DNA of 53,251 nt from an uncultured Sphingobacteriales bacterium (GTDB lineage Bacteria; Bacteroidota; Bacteroidia; Chitinophagales; Chitinophagaceae), in assembly GCA_937991535.1 (NCBI GenBank), contig CALKHN010000080.1:1-53251 (forward strand), given 5' to 3'. The notes under the pieces were generated by a model, which ran no database searches, was not told the DNA's origin, and saw nothing but the letters and a program-made list of their open reading frames with translations. A program made the translations under genes and the position numbers. Shown piece by piece: positions 16,518 to 25,841 of the stretch. Within the stretch, counting starts at the first letter, position 1. The number at the start of each line of letters is the position of its first letter.

Positions 16518-16548
16518 CAAAGATAAAATTGTTTTTGAATTGACAAAA
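16518..16548 (-). promoter_or_regulatory. Bacteroidota-type promoter of the DUF3276 gene
   Basis: On the minus strand TTTTG (16548-16544), an 18-nt spacer and TATCTTTG (16525-16518) match the -33/-7 consensus. The ATG at 16471 is about 47 nt downstream of the -7 element. Confidence 0.75.
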
Positions 16549-16588
16549 TTTTAACCTAAACTCTTATAATACTGATTTGCAGGCATTT

Positions 16589-18442
16589 TTATTCGTCCTT
16601 TAATTCCTGTTCCTGTTGCTGGCGGTACATATCGGTATAATAGCCATTCAGCATCAGCAATTCATCGTGGGTTCCTTTCTCTACTATTTTCCCCTCATCC
16701 ATCACAATGATGCTATCAAATGCAAAAAGACTGAAAATGCGGTGGGTAATGATTATAGCTGTTTTTTCTTTTAAGAATTCATATAAATTACCAATGATCT
16801 CGTTTTCAGTTCTGGCGTCCACGGCACTCAAACAATCGTCAAATACCACGATCTCAGGGTCTTTGATCATAGCCCGGGCAATAGAGATCCTTTGCTTTTG
16901 GCCGCCACTGAGCGTAACGCCACGCTCACCCACTAATGTTTTAAAGCCTTCGGGGAACCTGGTGATCTCTTTTTCCACGCTCGCCTGGCGGGCAGCTTTA
17001 CGGATCATATCTTCTGACGCTTCATCCAGCCCAAAACGAATATTGCCGGCTATGCTGTCGCTAAACAAAAACATATCCTGAGGCACATAACTGATCTGTG
17101 CTCTCATTCCACGCACATCCAATTGCCGCATATCGGTTCCATCCATCAATATCCTGCCGTGGGTTGGATCATACATCCGCAACAGCAATTGCGCTATAGT
17201 AGATTTACCACTGCCTGTTTTTCCGATAATTGCTATTTTACTGCCTTTTGGAATATCCAATGAAAAATCTTTCAACGCCCTGATACCTGTATGCGGATAG
17301 GTGAAGTCTACATGCTCAAACCGGATATGTCCCTGCAACTTTACCGAAACCGGCGACGCAACATTCTGAATGTCCGGAACCGTATCCAGAAATTCATTTA
17401 TTCTTTTTTGAGAAGCGGATGCCCGTTGAATCATACTGGCAACCCAGCCTATGGAGCTTACCGGGAAAGTGAGCATATTAATATACACTACAAATTCGGC
17501 AATGGTTCCAATGGTAATATCATCTGGATCTTGTATATGGTATAAGCCGCCAATCATAATGGTAAGCAAGGTGCTTAAGCCAATCAGCAAACTTATGGAA
17601 GGAAAGTAAATGGCTTCGATCTTAGCGAGGTTAACAGCACTTTTTTTGTAGGCTTCGCTGTTCCTTTCAAAAAAGTGTTCCATTGTACTTTCCTGTACAA
17701 ATGACTTGATCACCCGTATGCCCGAATACGATTCCTGTGCATTGGTAGTAAGTATGCTGAGTTGCGCCTGGATGTTCTCGCTTCTTTTATGAATTATGGT
17801 GTTAACAATATAAATGGTTATGGCAAGAATGGGAAGGGGCGCAAGCACATAAATAGTGAGCTCCCAGTTTTTTTGGAACATATAAAAAAGACTGAGTCCA
17901 ATAAGAGCTACCAGGTTAATAAAATACATCATGGCAGGTCCGGTATACATTCTAACGCGGCTTACATCTTCCGCCATACGGCTCATTAAGTCGCCGGTAC
18001 TGTGCGTTTTATAAAAAGCAGTATCCAATTGCTGGTAGTGCAGATATATCTCGTTTTTTTGGTCAAATTCAATCAGGCGGCTCATTACGATAATTGTTTG
18101 CCGCATAAAGAACATGAATATGCCCCGCAATAAAGCCAGTACCAGCAAAGTGATTCCACATACCATTACCAGCCAGGTAAAATCGTGTGTTTGTATTCTT
18201 CCTTCAGCCTCGTTTATAAAAACTTTAACCAGGGGATCATATTCTTTGGAAAAAGCTTTGGTATATACCTGCTGTTCATCATTGAGCTGGCTTATTTTTA
18301 GCTGCACCTTATCTATTACATAACCCGTAACCTGTGGTGCCAGTATACCAAAATAGTTGGAAACAATTACGAAGATGATGCCAAGCAAGAAACGCCACTT
18401 GTACTTTCTAAAATATTTGTTAACGGCTTTTAAATGCTTCAA
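16589..18442 (-). CDS. ABC exporter, fused membrane and ATPase domains (MsbA/LmrA-like)
   Basis: A 617-residue half-transporter. A six-helix type I exporter domain (about residues 15-345) is followed by a nucleotide-binding domain with Walker A GKTGSGKST (407-415), Q-loop near SYVPQD, signature LSGGQ (511-515) and Walker B IVVFDD (531-536). The residue after the Walker B Asp, normally the catalytic Glu, is Asp here. That change is typical of the degenerate site in heterodimeric exporters, though some single-gene homologues in the phylum share it. Substrate could be lipid, drug or peptide and cannot be told. No second half-transporter is adjacent. It is divergent from the patatin gene. Confidence 0.88.
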   Translation of the reverse strand: MKHLKAVNKYFRKYKWRFLLGIIFVIVSNYFGILAPQVTGYVIDKVQLKISQLNDEQQVYTKAFSKEYDPLVKVFINEAEGRIQTHDFTWLVMVCGITLLVLALLRGIFMFFMRQTIIVMSRLIEFDQKNEIYLHYQQLDTAFYKTHSTGDLMSRMAEDVSRVRMYTGPAMMYFINLVALIGLSLFYMFQKNWELTIYVLAPLPILAITIYIVNTIIHKRSENIQAQLSILTTNAQESYSGIRVIKSFVQESTMEHFFERNSEAYKKSAVNLAKIEAIYFPSISLLIGLSTLLTIMIGGLYHIQDPDDITIGTIAEFVVYINMLTFPVSSIGWVASMIQRASASQKRINEFLDTVPDIQNVASPVSVKLQGHIRFEHVDFTYPHTGIRALKDFSLDIPKGSKIAIIGKTGSGKSTIAQLLLRMYDPTHGRILMDGTDMRQLDVRGMRAQISYVPQDMFLFSDSIAGNIRFGLDEASEDMIRKAARQASVEKEITRFPEGFKTLVGERGVTLSGGQKQRISIARAMIKDPEIVVFDDCLSAVDARTENEIIGNLYEFLKEKTAIIITHRIFSLFAFDSIIVMDEGKIVEKGTHDELLMLNGYYTDMYRQQQEQELKDE

Positions 18443-18458
18443 TACAGTTTAATTTATG

Positions 18459-18488
18459 CAAATGTAGTAAAACAGGAGCAGGGCAAAA
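18459..18488 (-). promoter_or_regulatory. Possible promoter of the ABC exporter gene
   Basis: On the minus strand TACATTTG (18466-18459) matches the -7 element. TTTTG (18488-18484) lies 17 nt upstream, slightly closer than usual. It is back-to-back with the patatin promoter. Confidence 0.5.
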
Positions 18489-18506
18489 TGGAAGCACACA
18501 TTACAT

Positions 18507-18536
18507 TTTGTATGTGTTTTTATGTTGGTATATTTG
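18507..18536 (+). promoter_or_regulatory. Bacteroidota-type promoter of the patatin-like gene
   Basis: TTTG (18507-18510), an 18-nt spacer and TATATTTG (18529-18536) match the consensus. The ATG at 18552 lies 15 nt beyond the -7 element. Confidence 0.75.
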
Positions 18537-18551
18537 AAAAGTTTAAAAGCT

Positions 18552-20807
18552 ATGAGGTTTCTCTTTATATCTTGCATACTTTTTTTCTTCTTCGTGCATG
18601 CGGGGCTTGCCCAGCAGCCGCCGGGACGTCCCAAAATAGGCCTGACGCTAAGCGGTGGCGGGGCAAAAGGACTTGCACACATCGGCATATTAAAAGCAAT
18701 TGATTCGGCAGGGCTCAACATTGATTATATTACCGGTACAAGTATGGGCGCTGTTATTGGCAGTTTATATGCTGTTGGTTATTCTGCCGATTCCATTGAG
18801 AAAATAGCAAGAACTATTGATTGGGAACTGCTATTAAGTAACCAGTCATCCCTTCGCAGTGTGTTTATGGAGGAAAAGGATGAATATTCAAAATATGTGG
18901 TAGAACTTCCCTGGACAAACCATCGGTTTACTTTACCCACCGGTATACTGGAAGGCCAGGAATTGTGGCTGAAATTTTCAGAATTATTTTTCCCCGTAAG
19001 TCATATAAAGGATTTTTCCCAGTTCAGCATCCCTTTTAAATGCATTGCTACCGATGTGGGAACAGGTGAAGCTGTGGTAATGGAAAATGGAGAAATTGTT
19101 TCAGCCATACGCTCCAGCATGGCCATACCTTCTTTCTTTACCGCAGTTAAGGTGAACGAGAGGTTCCTTGTAGACGGAGGTATTGTGCGGAACTTTCCCG
19201 TGCAGGATGTAAAAAAAATGGGCGCCGGTATTGTTATAGGCAGTAATGTATCTACCGGGTTGCTGGCATCCAACAAAGTGCGCAATGTAATACAGGTACT
19301 TTTGCAGGTGGCTTTTTTCAGGGAAGCGGAAGACCACCGTACAGAAGTTCCGCTTTGTGACATTTATGTAACCTATCCCCTGGAAAAATACAATATGGGC
19401 AGTTTCGGGCAATCTGAAGACATCCTGGAAGCCGGAATTAAAAAAGGAAGGGAACTGTACCCGCGGTTGAAGGAACTTGCCGATTCTTTAAACGCAATAT
19501 ATGGACCCACTCCGCCTAAGGTGAACCGGTTGCCTGAGATGAAAAAAGTTAAAATATCATCCTTTGAATTAAGCGGGCTGAAAAATACCACCATCTATTT
19601 TTTTATTAATACCCTCAATTTATTCATGGATAAGTGGTACACCGCAAAGGATATATCTGAAATGGTACGGCATGCATTCGGTACAAGATATTATAATCGT
19701 ATATTATACTCGTTGATTGAACAACCCGATGGCAGCTATAAAATTGTTTTTGATGTGGTAGAGAATCCGCTGACTTTTGCAAAACTGGGTTTGCATTACG
19801 ATAAATTCAGCGGTATCAGCGCTATTGTTAATTTTACCAGCCGCAATTTTATTACTACCAACTCCAGGAGCCTTGTTACGCTGAATATTGGCGATAACAT
19901 CCGGGCAAGGGCCGAACACCTGCAGTATATCGGAAGGCATAAAAACTTTTCTTTTTCGCTGGGTACCCAATTCGACAGGTTTGATATCAATACTTATAAT
20001 TTATTTCAGGCCAGTAATGCATACAAGGAATCGGGGTTGTATAAAAGGCAGTATTCGGTGTTTAATGCTAAGTCAGCTTTTTCATCCAACAGGAAATTGT
20101 CGGCCGGGCTTGGCTTTCGCATGGAGTTTGTTAATTATTCGCCCGTTATTTCTGCTCCGCTCCAATTGAATGGCAACAGTAGCTTTCCAACTGCTTATGC
20201 TTTTTTAAAATACGACGTGCTGGATAAACCGGTTTTTCCCACGAGAGGGATAAAAATAGATGCTGAAGCAGGAAGAGTGCTGAAACAAAATGAGCATGTT
20301 TCTGTCCTTAAAGACGGACTACCCCCTTCCCCTGATCAATACGCCGTTGCCACACATCCTTACTGGCGCACTTCGTTGAACGTAGAATCCTATTACCATA
20401 TTACGCACCGAACTACCATGCTGGCTTCCATACAATCGGGGATTAATTTTAACTATACCCGTAATGTAATGAATGAGTTTTCTATAGGAGGCATGATTCC
20501 CCTGTATGAAAACCAGATCACATTTGCAGGATTGCCTGAAGCAACAACCTATGCACCTGCGGTAGCCGCTTTTATGGGTGGCATACGATATGAATTTTTG
20601 TCGAACACCTATGCTACAGCCCGGGCCAATGTATTGTTCACCAACTTTGTTAGCAGCAGTGTATTTTTTGATAACCCCAGTTTCTTTTCGGGATATGCCC
20701 TCACTTTTGGCTATAATTTTGCATTGGGACCCCTTGAGATCAGCGCTATGTACAGCGATCAGTTGCGAAAAGTAAGCTCCTATGTAAGTTTAGGCATCAG
20801 CTTCTGA
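18552..20807 (+). CDS. Patatin-like phospholipase with C-terminal Omp85-type barrel
   Basis: A 751-residue outer-membrane protein. A signal peptide (residues 1-20) precedes a patatin domain with the oxyanion loop GGGAKG (35-40), the nucleophile Ser64 in GTSMG, and Asp208 in VDGG of the Ser-Asp dyad. A POTRA-like stretch (about 330-410) leads into a C-terminal beta-barrel of the bacterial surface antigen/Omp85 type ending in SYVSLGISF. This layout is that of PlpD-like type Vd secreted lipases. It probably hydrolyses phospholipid acyl chains at or outside the outer membrane. The frame is open to 18522 but the signal peptide fixes the start at 18552. Its end overlaps the convergent hutG by 18 bp. 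Confidence 0.9.
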   Translation: MRFLFISCILFFFFVHAGLAQQPPGRPKIGLTLSGGGAKGLAHIGILKAIDSAGLNIDYITGTSMGAVIGSLYAVGYSADSIEKIARTIDWELLLSNQSSLRSVFMEEKDEYSKYVVELPWTNHRFTLPTGILEGQELWLKFSELFFPVSHIKDFSQFSIPFKCIATDVGTGEAVVMENGEIVSAIRSSMAIPSFFTAVKVNERFLVDGGIVRNFPVQDVKKMGAGIVIGSNVSTGLLASNKVRNVIQVLLQVAFFREAEDHRTEVPLCDIYVTYPLEKYNMGSFGQSEDILEAGIKKGRELYPRLKELADSLNAIYGPTPPKVNRLPEMKKVKISSFELSGLKNTTIYFFINTLNLFMDKWYTAKDISEMVRHAFGTRYYNRILYSLIEQPDGSYKIVFDVVENPLTFAKLGLHYDKFSGISAIVNFTSRNFITTNSRSLVTLNIGDNIRARAEHLQYIGRHKNFSFSLGTQFDRFDINTYNLFQASNAYKESGLYKRQYSVFNAKSAFSSNRKLSAGLGFRMEFVNYSPVISAPLQLNGNSSFPTAYAFLKYDVLDKPVFPTRGIKIDAEAGRVLKQNEHVSVLKDGLPPSPDQYAVATHPYWRTSLNVESYYHITHRTTMLASIQSGINFNYTRNVMNEFSIGGMIPLYENQITFAGLPEATTYAPAVAAFMGGIRYEFLSNTYATARANVLFTNFVSSSVFFDNPSFFSGYALTFGYNFALGPLEISAMYSDQLRKVSSYVSLGISF

Positions 20808-21863
20808 CCAGTTTTGGCGGACTTTAATAAAATCACTCACCAGTTCACTGATGAATTTGCCTGCCAGCGGGTTGGCCTGCCCGTTAGCCAGTTGTTCGGC
20901 TCCTTCGCAAATATGGAGATAGGCCACTTTGGCGTAGCTGGCGGCCAGTGAAATATACTGCCTGGCCTGCACTGTGGTAAAGCCCGAAGGGCCGGTAGCG
21001 CTGCTCAGCATTTGTGCAATGCCGTCTATGTCCAGTTCAATGCCCGTATAATGGTCTTCAGTAAATGATATGGCCTGTACCACCGCCTGCCTGAAATTGA
21101 GCCTTTCCCTTATAAAAATATCTTCAAATGTGCTGTATTGAATAGTGATATCGTTATACAATTCGTTGAGCATGCCCTGGTTGTTATAATTTTCCTGCAA
21201 GCCGATAACAGCGTACCTGTTTAAAAAGCCGTCCTGCTTCGCATACCGGAAGCCGTTACCACTGTGCCGCCCTTCCATACTTCGGTAATCGGCATGTGCG
21301 TCTGCATTAATTACATTTAAGTGTGCGGCATCAAGTTTTTTCCCTTTATAAAGTCCTTTAGCGGTTCCCTTAATAAGCGGGTAGGCGTTGTTGTGGCCTC
21401 CGCCTATTACAAGCGGTGTTTTGCCGGCGGCAGTAACCAGTTTGACGAGTGCTTCAACTTCTGTATCTATGATATTGGCAACGGCATGACGGCAGGCATC
21501 CACCAGCTCTTCTTCGTTCTTCGCATTAGAAAGGATCATTGACTTGATGTCGCTGAAATCAAAATGTCCCAATGCTATTGCTTCTTCTCCCGTAAAATAA
21601 TCCGTACTTTGTATATTGCAGAATGCTTTCAAAAAGGGCAGCCATGCCGTATCTGCCCCGCCTGTGCCGCAATTGGCCATTACGCCTATATCTTCCGGAA
21701 TTCCTATTAAAGCAAAAGCTGCTTTGGATTGAAGCAATGATTCAGAAAGATTTGAATCGTTTGCAGTTTGCAAACATTCGCCCAATTTGGTTTCAAAGCG
21801 GCGCAGGCGGGTAACACTGAGTATATCCTGTCTTTTATAAAAACGGAAATGCGGATAGCCCAT
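20790..21863 (-). CDS. hutG: Formimidoylglutamase-like protein (arginase/ureohydrolase family)
   Basis: A 357-residue binuclear-manganese hydrolase of the arginase family. Metal-site blocks are VIGGGHNNAYP, NADAHADYR and ELDIDGIA. Together with hutI directly upstream, it fits the last step of histidine degradation, hydrolysis of N-formimidoyl-glutamate. The first block has N after the His where D is usual, a variation to note. The frame remains open to 22037, into hutI. The ATG at 21863 (MGYPHFRFYKRQDILSV) fits the N-terminus of Bacteroidota homologues, while the upstream part reads as an unlikely hydrophobic string. hutH and hutU are not in the window. Confidence 0.82.
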   Translation of the reverse strand: MGYPHFRFYKRQDILSVTRLRRFETKLGECLQTANDSNLSESLLQSKAAFALIGIPEDIGVMANCGTGGADTAWLPFLKAFCNIQSTDYFTGEEAIALGHFDFSDIKSMILSNAKNEEELVDACRHAVANIIDTEVEALVKLVTAAGKTPLVIGGGHNNAYPLIKGTAKGLYKGKKLDAAHLNVINADAHADYRSMEGRHSGNGFRYAKQDGFLNRYAVIGLQENYNNQGMLNELYNDITIQYSTFEDIFIRERLNFRQAVVQAISFTEDHYTGIELDIDGIAQMLSSATGPSGFTTVQARQYISLAASYAKVAYLHICEGAEQLANGQANPLAGKFISELVSDFIKVRQNWSEADA

Positions 21864-21994
21864 AAACCGGTTGTTTATTTGATGTGTGAATATGAAGTAC
21901 AATATAAGCTGGCTGACCATGAGATTAAGGTATGCAACGGCATCCGCAAAAAATCTTAAGATCAGAAATGCCATCAAAAGATACGTATTTCTGT

Positions 21995-23248
21995 TCAGGA
22001 AATAAATTCCCCTCCTATCATTACCCTGTTGATGCAATTGGTGCTGAATGCATAGGGCAGGTATGCAAGGGAGGGAATGGGGCGTGTGAATATGAGACTG
22101 GCTTTTTTACCAGGCGTAATGCTTCCCAGGGTATTATTCAACCCCATAGCACAGGCGCCATTTGATGTGGCGGCATTGATGGCTTCACCGGGAAGCATTT
22201 TCATTTGTATGCAGGCCAGTGATATAACAAAGTTCATATTGCCTCCGGGTGATGATCCGGGATTATAGTCGGTGGCCAATGCAATGGCGCAGCCTGCATC
22301 AATCAGTTTCCGGGCGGGCTGATAAGGCATGCCTATAAAGAAGGCGGCGGTGGGCAGCAGTGTGCAGATACCCTTCCAGTTTCCGTTACGTGAAGCCTTG
22401 CCCAGCATGGAAATATCACTTTCCGTCATTGTTTCCAAATGATCTAAAGAAAGGGCATTGAGCCGAAGCCCGGTTTCAATTCCGCCGATGCTGTTCAACT
22501 GGTTTACATGCAGCCTGGGTTTTAAACCGTATTGCATGCCTGCACTGCATATTCTTTCTGTTTCTTCCGGAGAAAAGAAACCTTTTTCACAAAACACATC
22601 AATATAGTCGGCTAATTTTTCTGCTGCGATTACAGGAAGCATTTCATCAATGATCTGGTTTATATAGCCGGCGTGGTTATTTTTATAGGGGAGGGGATAC
22701 GTGTGGGCGCCTAAAAAAGTAGAGCGGATATGAAGCCTGGATTTTTCTTTAAGCCGTTTGATCACCCTGAGCATTTTCAGTTCTCCTTCTACCGTTAACC
22801 CATAACCGCTTTTTATTTCAATGGCGCCGGTGCCCATCTTGCTTACTTCATCCAGTCGCTGCCATGCCCGGGCAAACAATTCATCTTCGGTAACTTCATT
22901 TAATTTTTGAGCAGAATTGAGGATGCCACCGCCCTTTGCTGCGATCTCAGCATAGCTTAATCCTTTTATCTTATCTACAAATTCCTCTTCCCTGCTGGCG
23001 GCAAATACAATATGGGTATGACTGTCGCACCAGGCGGGCAGCACAAACTGCCCGGATGCACTGACGGTTTCATTAGTGCCGGGAGGCATACTGTTCATTG
23101 AGCCAAAAGCAGCTATCTCATCATCCTCAACAAGGAGCCATGCATTTTCTATACAGGGAAGTTCAGCCAGCGCATTGCCATAAAGCGCACCGGGGGTTTC
23201 GCGTGTGTTCACAAGGCATTTTATATGTGTGATGAGCTTAGCCGGCAT
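21995..23248 (-). CDS. hutI: Imidazolonepropionase
   Basis: A 417-residue amidohydrolase that opens the ring of 4-imidazolone-5-propionate in histidine degradation. It has the metal-binding HTH of the family in CDSHTHIVFAASREEEF, the conserved KSGYGL segment, HVNQLNS with the metal His, and ATDYNPGSSP near the C-terminus. It is 131 bp upstream of hutG on the same strand, so the two are probably co-transcribed. Confidence 0.93.
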   Translation of the reverse strand: MPAKLITHIKCLVNTRETPGALYGNALAELPCIENAWLLVEDDEIAAFGSMNSMPPGTNETVSASGQFVLPAWCDSHTHIVFAASREEEFVDKIKGLSYAEIAAKGGGILNSAQKLNEVTEDELFARAWQRLDEVSKMGTGAIEIKSGYGLTVEGELKMLRVIKRLKEKSRLHIRSTFLGAHTYPLPYKNNHAGYINQIIDEMLPVIAAEKLADYIDVFCEKGFFSPEETERICSAGMQYGLKPRLHVNQLNSIGGIETGLRLNALSLDHLETMTESDISMLGKASRNGNWKGICTLLPTAAFFIGMPYQPARKLIDAGCAIALATDYNPGSSPGGNMNFVISLACIQMKMLPGEAINAATSNGACAMGLNNTLGSITPGKKASLIFTRPIPSLAYLPYAFSTNCINRVMIGGEFIS

Positions 23249-23327
23249 CTTAGTTAAGATACCAAAAGTCGGAATATTAAATGAAACGGGCTTTTAAATA
23301 TCGGTATGCTGGGGTGCATTAAAACAT

Positions 23328-23840
23328 TCAATTGCCATTAATCAGCTTTTGCCTTATATTTTTTAGCTGGTGAATATGCCTTTGAGTATGGTAAACCGCG
23401 AAACGGCCCCATTCATATACGGTTAAGTACCCGAAGCCGGGAAATTCAAACCCCAGGCAGGTTGCCTCCGGGTCGTTCATTTGAATGACATCCTTTATTT
23501 TGGCAAACACGGTTTGTAAAGCCTTCAGCAGCCTGCTTTTGTCATAGGTTTTATTTTCCGGCAAAATAAATTCCGGTGATTGCATTTTGATATCGAAATT
23601 TAGAAACAGGCTTTTAATGCCTTCCTCTTTTTCGTTGGGAACCCTTTGTGTTGATTTTGTTTTTCCATATATTATTTCAGGTATGCCCGATAAGGATTTT
23701 AAAATATGATCTGCAACCTGGGCAGGTGTCCAGCTTCCTGGAAAGGGAGCCGTGTTAAATGCTTGAGGTTCAAATGAAGAAACTACCTGTGTTAATGCGG
23801 TTGCGGTATCATCGAGTTCGGTTATGAGTTCTTTATTCAT
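23328..23840 (-). CDS. DinB family protein
   Basis: A 170-residue DinB-like four-helix protein. The N-terminal signature SWTPAQVADHI carries H45. The C-terminal AVYHTQRHIHQLKNI carries H151, H155 and H157, matching the three-His metal site of the superfamily. The catalytic role is unknown; related proteins transfer or remove thiol-linked groups. It lies 11 bp downstream of a small gene on the same strand and is probably co-transcribed with it. Confidence 0.82.
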   Translation of the reverse strand: MNKELITELDDTATALTQVVSSFEPQAFNTAPFPGSWTPAQVADHILKSLSGIPEIIYGKTKSTQRVPNEKEEGIKSLFLNFDIKMQSPEFILPENKTYDKSRLLKALQTVFAKIKDVIQMNDPEATCLGFEFPGFGYLTVYEWGRFAVYHTQRHIHQLKNIRQKLINGN

Positions 23841-23851
23841 AATTAATGCTT

Positions 23852-24112
23852 TTACAGTACGGTTTTATGAATGCTGTTAGTACCGGCAAGTGAAATTTCA
23901 TCAGGCAATATTTCAGCTTCAAATCCGGCATCACTTAAAAGATCAATGAGCAAATCCGATTGTACTATTCCCGTTGCACATTTTACACGAAGGATACGAT
24001 CACAATCGTGAAGATCGAAATTTACCTGGTAATCAAAAGTTCGCTGTATTAGTTCAATCAGTATACCGGCATCATGGCGGTTACGCACATTGGTTTTGAA
24101 TACTTCTATCAT
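23852..24112 (-). CDS. Small conserved protein, 86 residues, HMA-like fold suspected
   Basis: An 86-residue protein starting MIEVFKTNVRNRHDAGILIELIQ. The alternation of strands and helices (VFKTNV, then LIELIQRTF, NFDLHDCDRILRVKC, QSDLLIDLL, FEAEILPDE) resembles the beta-alpha-beta-beta-alpha-beta ferredoxin fold of heavy-metal-associated domains. The CxxC metal motif is absent; only the spaced Cys of HDCDRILRVKC are present. The frame is open upstream to 24298, but those residues look non-coding. It is divergent from the GlxA-type regulator and heads a unit with the DinB gene. Confidence 0.7.
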   Translation of the reverse strand: MIEVFKTNVRNRHDAGILIELIQRTFDYQVNFDLHDCDRILRVKCATGIVQSDLLIDLLSDAGFEAEILPDEISLAGTNSIHKTVL

Positions 24113-24173
24113 TAAGACAAACCTACTAATCCGCATTCGGCAAATACGGGGGATATTACGGCGATTTCGGGGG

Positions 24174-24204
24174 TTGATTGCGACAAAAGAATGTTTTACA
24201 TTTA
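24174..24204 (+). promoter_or_regulatory. Possible promoter of the GlxA-type regulator gene
   Basis: TTG (24174-24176), a 20-nt spacer and TACATTTA (24197-24204), one base from the -7 consensus. It would give a leader of about 105 nt before the ATG at 24317. Confidence 0.45.
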
Positions 24205-24316
24205 CCCCATGAAAAGGCCCCTGTAACGCGGTTTGCACACAATGGCATGGGAAAGACCGTTTTCTGTTTGCGGCCCGGCAGGTATCGGAAAACAACAAAA
24301 CAAAAAAATGCTACGG

Positions 24317-25300
24317 ATGAAACATGTATCCATTCTTGTTCCGTTAGGACACAGCAGCTTACCCAATATTGACGGTACGCACCAGATACTTTCAGAAACA
24401 AACTGTTTTCTCTCTGCAATGGGAAGACCTGCTGCGTTTGATATTAAACTGGTAGGGCTTTTGAAGGAAACAAGCCAGCGCAACGGGTTGTATACCGTAA
24501 GTCCGGATTGTTTAATCAACGAGGTGCCAAAAACAGACCTGATCATTATTCCGGCTATGCATGGCGACCTGCCAAAAGCGATAGAACTCAATGATGCATT
24601 TATTCCGTGGATCCTGCAGCAATACCACAAGGGAGCCGAACTCGCCAGTTTTTGTATAGGTGCTTTTTTCCTGGCATCTACAGGTTTGTTAAGAGGAAAG
24701 CAATGCGCCACACATTGGCAATTGGCCAATCAGTTCAGAAGCATGTTTCCTGATGTAAACCTGGTAGATGATAAAATTATGACCGAAGCCGATGGTATTT
24801 ATACGAGTGGTGGCGCCTATTCGTTTTTGAACCTGCTGCTGTACCTGATTGAAAAATATGCGGGACGGGATATTGCTATTCTCATTTCCAAGGCATTTAT
24901 GATTGATATTGATCGTTACAGCCAGTCGCCGTTTATTATATTTGAAGGACAGAAAACGCACCGGGATGAACCGGTAAAAAGGGCCCAGGAGTTTATCGAA
25001 AAAAATTTCGAGGAAAAGATAACCGTAGACCAGTTAGCGTCTATGTTTGCATTGGGTCGCAGAAGTCTGGAACGCAGGTTTAAAAAGGCCACCAGCAATA
25101 CGGTTACTGAATATATACAAAGAGTAAAAATTGAAGCGGCAAAAAAAGACCTGGAAACCGGTAGTAAAAACATCAATGAAGTGATGTATGAAGTAGGTTA
25201 TAATGATGTCAAAGCATTCAGAACAACATTTAGAAAAGTAACCGGGTTATCGCCGGTTGAATATAAAAACAAATACAATAAGGAAGCATTGACCGCATAA
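24317..25300 (+). CDS. GlxA-type transcriptional regulator (DJ-1/PfpI domain plus AraC HTH)
   Basis: A 327-residue regulator. The N-terminal half (about 3-180) is a class I glutamine amidotransferase-like DJ-1/PfpI domain with the nucleophile-elbow Cys in ASFCIGAFFLAS. The C-terminal 100 residues hold two helix-turn-helix motifs of the AraC family (ITVDQLASMFALGRRSLERRF, then NINEVMYEVGYNDVKAFRTTF). Such proteins activate genes for amino-acid or amine use or for stress responses. The target here may be the divergent small gene/DinB unit. An ATG at 24308 is also in frame, and upstream residues to 24233 do not fit the family. Confidence 0.88.
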   Translation: MKHVSILVPLGHSSLPNIDGTHQILSETNCFLSAMGRPAAFDIKLVGLLKETSQRNGLYTVSPDCLINEVPKTDLIIIPAMHGDLPKAIELNDAFIPWILQQYHKGAELASFCIGAFFLASTGLLRGKQCATHWQLANQFRSMFPDVNLVDDKIMTEADGIYTSGGAYSFLNLLLYLIEKYAGRDIAILISKAFMIDIDRYSQSPFIIFEGQKTHRDEPVKRAQEFIEKNFEEKITVDQLASMFALGRRSLERRFKKATSNTVTEYIQRVKIEAAKKDLETGSKNINEVMYEVGYNDVKAFRTTFRKVTGLSPVEYKNKYNKEALTA

Positions 25301-25409
25301 TAATTGTCGGCATCTTGTTTCATCCTGCCATGCGGGATACCATGATGACAATGTCTGCCCTTTACGGTGTTGACATGCTTACCATTAAAAATTGCCTAAC
25401 GGTAACCGC

Positions 25410-25823
25410 CTAATCCAGCTCTTGCTGAATCACCTTAGGGTCCATATAAATGGTTTCCCACAGGTGTCCGTCCAGATCCTGAAAGCCATGTCCGTACATC
25501 CATCCCTGATCCTGTTTCTGGTTTGGGACTGTTGCTCCTGCTTTCAGTGCCTTGTTTACCAGTTCATCTACTTCTTCCCTGCTGCTGGCCGATAATGCCA
25601 GGATGGCTTCTGTGCTTTTGGTGGCATCGGCAATCTGTTTTTTGGTGAATGTTTTAAAGAATTTTTCTACCAGCAGCATTACAAAAATATCCTCACTCAC
25701 AATCATGCATGCGCCATGGTTGTTGGTGAAATGCGTATTAAAGCTGAATCCCAGTTGGGTAAAAAAGTCTATTGACCTGTTGATATCTTTTACGGGTAAA
25801 TTCACAAATATTTTGGTTGACAT
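25410..25823 (-). CDS. VOC family protein (glyoxalase/bleomycin-resistance type)
   Basis: A 137-residue protein with the paired beta-alpha-beta-beta-beta modules of the vicinal oxygen chelate superfamily. It starts with KIFVNLPVKDINRSIDFFTQLGFSFN and ends with HGFQDLDGHLWETIYMD, where the His/Glu of the metal site lie. The substrate is unknown; the type is common in Bacteroidota as a stand-alone enzyme. It lies 18 bp downstream of a DinB-type gene and convergent to the GlxA-type regulator. Confidence 0.85.
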   Translation of the reverse strand: MSTKIFVNLPVKDINRSIDFFTQLGFSFNTHFTNNHGACMIVSEDIFVMLLVEKFFKTFTKKQIADATKSTEAILALSASSREEVDELVNKALKAGATVPNQKQDQGWMYGHGFQDLDGHLWETIYMDPKVIQQELD

Positions 25824-25841
25824 TGTAGGGTTTATTTTGGT

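Noticed and set aside
21864..22037. N-terminal extension of hutG with hydrophobic residues
   Set aside because: It overlaps hutI by 43 bp and does not resemble the start of homologues; 21863 gives a normal length.
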